Part shown: positions 60,071 through 64,000 of the stretch, piece after piece
Layout: each line of letters begins with the position of its first letter
How positions within the stretch are numbered: position 1 is the stretch's first letter
Source of the DNA: Azospira inquinata
Lineage (GTDB): Bacteria > Pseudomonadota > Gammaproteobacteria > Burkholderiales > Rhodocyclaceae
Length of the DNA stretch: 64,000 bases
Assembly: GCF_018905915.1 (NCBI RefSeq)
Contig: NZ_CP064782.1
Coordinates: 558,001-622,000, forward strand
Direction of reading: 5' to 3'
Translations under genes and position numbers: made by a program
Notes under the pieces: generated by a model
What the model saw: the letters and a program-made list of their open reading frames with translations, nothing else
Databases searched by the model: none
Told to the model about the DNA's origin: nothing

Positions 60071-61126
60071 ATGGATTACCGCCAACTGGGCACCAGCGAC
60101 CTGCGGGTTTCCGCCGTCTGCCTGGGCACCATGACTTTCGGCCAGCAAAACAGCGAAGCGGAAGGCCATGCCCAACTGGATTACGCCCGCAGTCAGGGCA
60201 TCAATTTCTTCGACACCGCCGAAATGTACCCGGTCCCGGCCCGGGGCGAGACCACGGGCGCCACGGAAAAAATCGTCGGCACCTGGCTGAAACGCCAGCC
60301 CCGGGATCAGATCGTTCTGGCCACCAAGGCCGCCGGTCCGGGCCGGGGCATGGGCTGGCTGCGGGGCGGCCAGGGGCCCAAGGATTTCAGCAAGGCCAGC
60401 CTGGAAACGGCCCTGAACGGCTCCCTGGCCCGACTCCAGACCGACTATGTGGATCTCTACCAGCTCCACTGGCCAGCCCGGAACCAGCCCATGTTCGGCC
60501 GCTGGCAGTTCGATCCGGCCGGGGAAGGGGAAGCCGCTTCCCACGACACCCCCCTACGGGAAACCCTGGCCGCCCTGGCGGACCTGGTGAAGGCGGGGAA
60601 AATCCGCTACGTGGGGGTCTCCAACGAACACCCCTGGGGGCTGATGCAGTTCCTCCGCCTGGCGGACGAGATGGGCCTGCCCCGGGTGGTGTCCCTCCAG
60701 AACGCCTATAACCTGATGAACCGGGTGTTCGACATCACCCTGGCGGAAGTCTGCTATCGGGAAAAGGTGGGCCTGCTGGCCTATTCCCCCCTGGCCTTTG
60801 GCCTGTTGAGCGGCAAGTATCTGGCCGATCCCCAGGCTCCGGGGCGGGTCAATCTGTTCCCCGGCTTTGCTCAGCGCTACAGCAAAACCAATGTGCAGGA
60901 AGCCGTGGCCGCCTACCAGGAACTGGCCGCCCGCCACCATCTGAGCCTCACCCAGCTGGCCCTGGCCTTCTGCTACCGGCGCTGGAGCGTCACCAGCACC
61001 ATCATCGGCGCCACCTCCCTAACCCAGCTGGAAGAAAATCTGGCCGCCTACGCCACGCCGGTGACGCCGACGCTTCTGGAAGCCATGGACCAGATCCATC
61101 TCCGCTACCCCAATCCGGCGCCCTGA
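60071..61126 (+). CDS. Aldo-keto reductase (Tas-like)
   Basis: The 351-residue protein begins YRQLGTSDLRVSAVCLGTMTF and has the AKR tetrad: Asp and Tyr in FFDTAEMYPVP, Lys in VLATKAAG and His in YQLHWPARNQP. The YPVPARGETTG and STIIGATSLTQLEENL segments are typical of the Tas/YghZ-like NADPH-dependent group. The physiological substrate cannot be told. AAGGAG lies 6 bp before the ATG. Confidence 0.94.
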   Translation: MDYRQLGTSDLRVSAVCLGTMTFGQQNSEAEGHAQLDYARSQGINFFDTAEMYPVPARGETTGATEKIVGTWLKRQPRDQIVLATKAAGPGRGMGWLRGGQGPKDFSKASLETALNGSLARLQTDYVDLYQLHWPARNQPMFGRWQFDPAGEGEAASHDTPLRETLAALADLVKAGKIRYVGVSNEHPWGLMQFLRLADEMGLPRVVSLQNAYNLMNRVFDITLAEVCYREKVGLLAYSPLAFGLLSGKYLADPQAPGRVNLFPGFAQRYSKTNVQEAVAAYQELAARHHLSLTQLALAFCYRRWSVTSTIIGATSLTQLEENLAAYATPVTPTLLEAMDQIHLRYPNPAP

Positions 61127-61206
61127 GGCGCCCCGGGCCCTCCATCCGCTCCCCGGCGCCAAGCCGGGGCCCCGGAGGCTCCCGAAGGGGAAAATGTCAT
61201 GGAACT

Positions 61207-61247
61207 ACGGGCGGGGGCTGTTATATTGCCCCCGCCCGTTTTCTTTT
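61207..61247 (+). terminator. Terminator after the aldo-keto reductase gene
   Basis: Perfect 12-bp arms (ACGGGCGGGGGC and its complement) with a 9-nt loop are followed by TTTCTTTT, 80 bp after the stop. It ends 22 bp before the transporter gene, so it could also act as an attenuator. Confidence 0.85.
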
Positions 61248-61269
61248 CCGGTCCCTCTTTTCTCCGACC

Positions 61270-62574
61270 ATGAGTTCCCAATTTTCCCTGCTGCGCAGCC
61301 GCCGTTTCGCCCCCCTGTTCTATACCCAGTTTCTCGGGGCCTTCAACGACAACACCTTCAAGAACGCCCTGGTGGTGCTGCTCACCTTCCACGCCGCCAG
61401 CTGGACCGACCTCTCCCTGGGGGTGCTGGCCAATCTGGCAGCGGGCCTTTTCATACTGCCTTTTTTCCTCTTTTCCGCCAGCGCCGGGCAACTGGCCGAC
61501 AAGTACGACAAGGCCCGTCTGGCCCGGTTGGTGAAGGGACTGGAAATCATCATCGCCCTCCTGGCCGGTCTGGGCTTCTGGAGCCATAGCCTGGCCCTGC
61601 TCCTGGGGGCCCTGACCCTGCTGGGGCTCCATTCCACCCTCTTCGGTCCGGTGAAATACGCCCTTCTGCCCCAGCACCTCAAGGAAGAGGAATTGCTGGG
61701 GGGCAACGCCCTGGTGGAAGCGGGCACCTTTATCGCCATTCTGCTGGGCACCCTGGCCGGAGGCCTGCTGGCGGCCCAGGACCAAGGACCAGCGTGGATC
61801 ACCGGGGTGGTGCTGGGGGTGGCCCTGGTGGGATACCTGGTGAGCCGCCACATTCCCCCGGCCCCCGCCCCGGACCCGAACCTGGCGTTCAACCCCAATC
61901 CCCTGGGGGAAACCTGGCGCAACCTCCGGGGCGCCCGAACCAATGGGCCCGTATTCCTGGCCATTCTGGGCATTTCCTGGTTCTGGCTTTACGGCGCCCT
62001 GTTCCTGGCCCAATTTCCCGCCTACGCCAAGCTCACCCTGGGGGGAGAAGAAAGCGCCGTCACCCTGCTCCTAGCCCTGTTCACCCTGGGGATCGGGGCC
62101 GGTTCCCTGGCCTGCGACCGGCTCTCCCGCCACCGCATTGATGCCCGGCCCGTGCTGCTGGGCGCTCTGGGATTGAGCCTCTTCGGTGTGGATTTCGCCT
62201 GGACCTCCGCCACCCTGGTTCCGACCGCCAATCCCCTGGCCCTGGGCCCCCTCCTGGCCCGGCCGGGGGTCGGGCATGTGATGCTGGACCTTCTGGCCCT
62301 GGGCTTTTGCGGCGGTCTTTACGGCGTGCCCCTCTATGCCCTGATGCAGCAGGGCAGCGCCCCCAGCCATCGGGCCCGGATCGTGGCCGCCAACAATATT
62401 CTCAACGCCCTGTTCATGGTAGCGGGCGCCCTGGGGGCCGCCGCCCTCCTCAGCCGGGGCGTTTCCCTGGCCCACCTGTTCGGCCTGGGGGCCGTCCTCA
62501 ACGCCCTCATCACCCTACCCCTAGCCTGGCTTACCTTCCGGCCTGCCCCGGGGGCAAGCGTCGAGAAGCCTTAA
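61270..62574 (+). CDS. MFS transporter, LplT-like
   Basis: The 434-residue protein has about 12 membrane segments and the start RFAPLFYTQFLGAFNDNTFKN shared by the lysophospholipid transporter LplT and the matching part of Aas-type fusion proteins; SASAGQLADKYDKARLAR and HSTLFGPVKYALLPQHL also fit. LplT flips lysophospholipids inward for re-acylation. No acyltransferase gene lies next to it, so the substrate is inferred. No clear ribosome-binding site precedes the ATG. Confidence 0.88.
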   Translation: MSSQFSLLRSRRFAPLFYTQFLGAFNDNTFKNALVVLLTFHAASWTDLSLGVLANLAAGLFILPFFLFSASAGQLADKYDKARLARLVKGLEIIIALLAGLGFWSHSLALLLGALTLLGLHSTLFGPVKYALLPQHLKEEELLGGNALVEAGTFIAILLGTLAGGLLAAQDQGPAWITGVVLGVALVGYLVSRHIPPAPAPDPNLAFNPNPLGETWRNLRGARTNGPVFLAILGISWFWLYGALFLAQFPAYAKLTLGGEESAVTLLLALFTLGIGAGSLACDRLSRHRIDARPVLLGALGLSLFGVDFAWTSATLVPTANPLALGPLLARPGVGHVMLDLLALGFCGGLYGVPLYALMQQGSAPSHRARIVAANNILNALFMVAGALGAAALLSRGVSLAHLFGLGAVLNALITLPLAWLTFRPAPGASVEKP

Positions 62575-62698
62575 CCCCCTCAGGAAGTGGGGCTGGAACC
62601 TGGGCTAGATGGGGCGGGCCGGACGGGGCCACTCAGCCTCCCAGCCCCGGGAAAGCAGGCGTGGGGCCCGGGCGGAACACTTCGTCCAGGCTAATGGC

Positions 62699-63151
62699 TT
62701 AGGACTTGCCCTCGCCTGCCGCCTTGGCCTCATCGCCTCCAGGGGAGCCCTTGTCCCCGTCGCTACTGGGAGCGGTCGTCCCATCGGCGGGGGCAGGGGC
62801 GGGGGCCCCCTCCGCCGCCTTCTTCTTTTTCTTGGCCTTGGGATCTTCCGGGGGCGGAGGCGGGGGCAACACGGGCTTCACCGTATCCAGCTTGTTGTCC
62901 CGCATATAGGCATCCATTTCCCGCCAGCCAGCAAAGACGGCGGCCTTGGGCAGCCAGTTATACAGGCTGTAGCAGTCCTCGATGGCCCGACCGGACTGGC
63001 GACAGGCACCGCCCACCGCCTTGCCCTCCGCGTCCTGCTTGGCGGCCTTGGCGGCGGCGTCCTCGATGCCCAGCTTGCTCTCCAGCTGATCACAGCCGGA
63101 AAGCCCCAAACTCAGGGCCAGGGCGGCCCCCAATGCGACGATCGCTTTCAT
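62699..63151 (-). CDS. Small lipoprotein of unknown function
   Basis: The 150-residue protein has a lipoprotein signal with lipobox LSGC (Cys near residue 20), a short Cys-containing middle (GGACRQSGRAIEDCYSLYNWL) and a low-complexity tail of prolines, lysines (AKKKKKA), alanines and glycines from about residue 95 on. Such tails often span the cell wall. No family is recognised. AAGGA precedes the ATG. Confidence 0.75.
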   Translation of the reverse strand: MKAIVALGAALALSLGLSGCDQLESKLGIEDAAAKAAKQDAEGKAVGGACRQSGRAIEDCYSLYNWLPKAAVFAGWREMDAYMRDNKLDTVKPVLPPPPPPEDPKAKKKKKAAEGAPAPAPADGTTAPSSDGDKGSPGGDEAKAAGEGKS

Positions 63152-63498
63152 CTTTTTCCTTTTTTCCCGACGCCTTTCCCGACAACGGGAGCAGCGTCCG
63201 GACCTTATTCTACCCGGCGGCCGGGGACGGTTTGGCGGCGTCCGGGAAGGAGAATTCCGGCAGCGGCCCCAGGGCTCCGGCCCGATAAACGGGCCGGGAA
63301 TCGGCCCTATCCGGGCTTATAACGGCATTCCGCCGCCGCCCTTTACGGCTGGACGGGCCCCGCCGGGGAAAATATGTCCTCCGGGTCCGCCAGGCGCCCA
63401 AAGCCCGCCTCTCCTGAAATGGTTACAACTTTGGCCCTATTTTTAAGCAAAATTGGGGCGCTATAATGGCAAGCTCAACCGTTACATGAGGATCGGCG
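63152..63498 (+). promoter_or_regulatory. Intergenic region with the ugpB promoter
   Basis: The gap between the divergent lipoprotein and ugpB genes holds a perfect TATAAT (63462-63467) 32 bp before ugpB; no good -35 box is seen at the right distance, so activation by a regulator is possible. I saw no clear PHO box. The left half is GC-rich with no gene. Confidence 0.55.
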
Positions 63499-64000
63499 AT
63501 GTCTTTCCGGCTTCACTCTTTGATTAGCAACCGTCTCAGCCGCGCCCTCCTGGCCTCCGGTCTCCTTTCCCTTTCCCTAGGCGCCAGCGCCGCCGTGGAA
63601 ATCACCATCGCCCACCAGCTGGACGACGCCCGGGCCAACCGCCTGCAACAGGTGGTGGACCGCTTCAACGCCGAGCAAAAGGATTACCACGTCGTACTCA
63701 AATTCCACAACGACGGGGAAGCCCCCGGGGACCTCAACCTGGCGGACCGGGACAATCTCTCCCATTTCGTCGGCGGTAAGGTGGAATACAAGCCCCTCTT
63801 CCAGGTGCTGAGCGACGCCCGGGTCAAGGTGGATTTGTCCCATATCGCCCCGGCCCTGAAGGGCGGAGTGACGGATAGCCGGGGCCGTCTGGTGGCCCTG
63901 CCCGTGGCCTATTCCACCCCGGTATTGTTCTACAACAAAGCGGCCTTCCGCCGCGCCGGTCTGGATGCGGAAAATCCCCCCAAGACCTGGTGGCAGGTGC
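63499..64000 (+). CDS. ugpB: UgpB-like substrate-binding protein of a glycerol-3-phosphate ABC transporter (partial)
   Basis: The first 167 residues are in the window. A signal peptide (about 1-32, ending GASA) is followed by VEITIAHQLDDARANRLQQVVDRFN and later RGRLVALPVAYSTPVLFYNKAAFRRAG, which match family 1 solute-binding proteins, closest to UgpB. It would capture sn-glycerol-3-phosphate or its diesters in the periplasm. The ugpA, E and C genes would be expected beyond the right edge. GGATCGGCG precedes the ATG. Confidence 0.82.
   Translation, partial: MSFRLHSLISNRLSRALLASGLLSLSLGASAAVEITIAHQLDDARANRLQQVVDRFNAEQKDYHVVLKFHNDGEAPGDLNLADRDNLSHFVGGKVEYKPLFQVLSDARVKVDLSHIAPALKGGVTDSRGRLVALPVAYSTPVLFYNKAAFRRAGLDAENPPKTWWQV

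Overview
The window looks like a chromosomal segment of a high-GC betaproteobacterium, probably Rhodocyclaceae-like. That is inferred from the rRNA sequences, the order tgt-yajC-secD-secF, a cytochrome b561/cytochrome c' pair and the overall coding style; I could not run a 16S search. No plasmid replication genes, transposases, integrases or CRISPR arrays were seen.

Region 1 (1-5,500, minus strand) is an rRNA operon read right to left: promoter, 16S, tRNA-Ile(GAT), tRNA-Ala(TGC), 23S and 5S, the last cut by the window edge. An initiator tRNA-Met gene lies just upstream with its own promoter. A 31-bp AT palindrome between them seems to serve both as the tRNA terminator and as part of the rrn promoter.

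Region 2 (5,568-32,097) holds an orphan ParA-like ATPase and then a complete type VI secretion system (T6SS). Two divergent arms start from an AT-rich 300-bp control region at 17,598-17,894. The minus arm reads M15 peptidase (TagX-like), tssM, tagF, tssB, tssC, hcp, an unrecognised anchored protein, PAAR and tssA. The plus arm reads tssJ, K, L, E, F, G, vgrG, an effector module and clpV. All 13 core Tss components are present. The effector module (about 26,600-29,370) is much richer in A+T than its surroundings. It encodes a VgrG tail, a lysozyme-like (GH24) protein without signal peptide, an overlapping secreted Cys-rich protein that is the likely immunity protein, and a second secreted protein of unknown role. 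This is the best candidate here for an undescribed toxin/immunity system.

Region 3 (32,100-42,400) is housekeeping: tRNA-Leu(CAA), queA and tgt (queuosine), yajC-secD-secF (protein export), cytochrome b561, cytochrome c', a DUF2322-like protein, purB and a glutathione S-transferase, separated by clear terminators.

Region 4 (42,396-47,797, minus strand) is a tightly overlapped six-gene chain: nudJ, a secreted transglutaminase-like protein, mnmA, a flippase-like membrane protein, and homologues of DprE1 and DprE2. The last three could make and move a lipid-linked pentose.

Region 5 (48,027-64,000) carries ilvE, a zinc-finger protein, waaF, an NTF2-like protein, a YheT-like hydrolase, a phosphohexomutase, two tandem EAL-HDOD proteins with different missing catalytic residues, a GNAT/Cys-rich fusion, two related hexanucleotide repeat tracts around Nudix and secreted-protein genes, rlmM, an aldo-keto reductase, an LplT-like transporter, a small lipoprotein and the start of ugpB.
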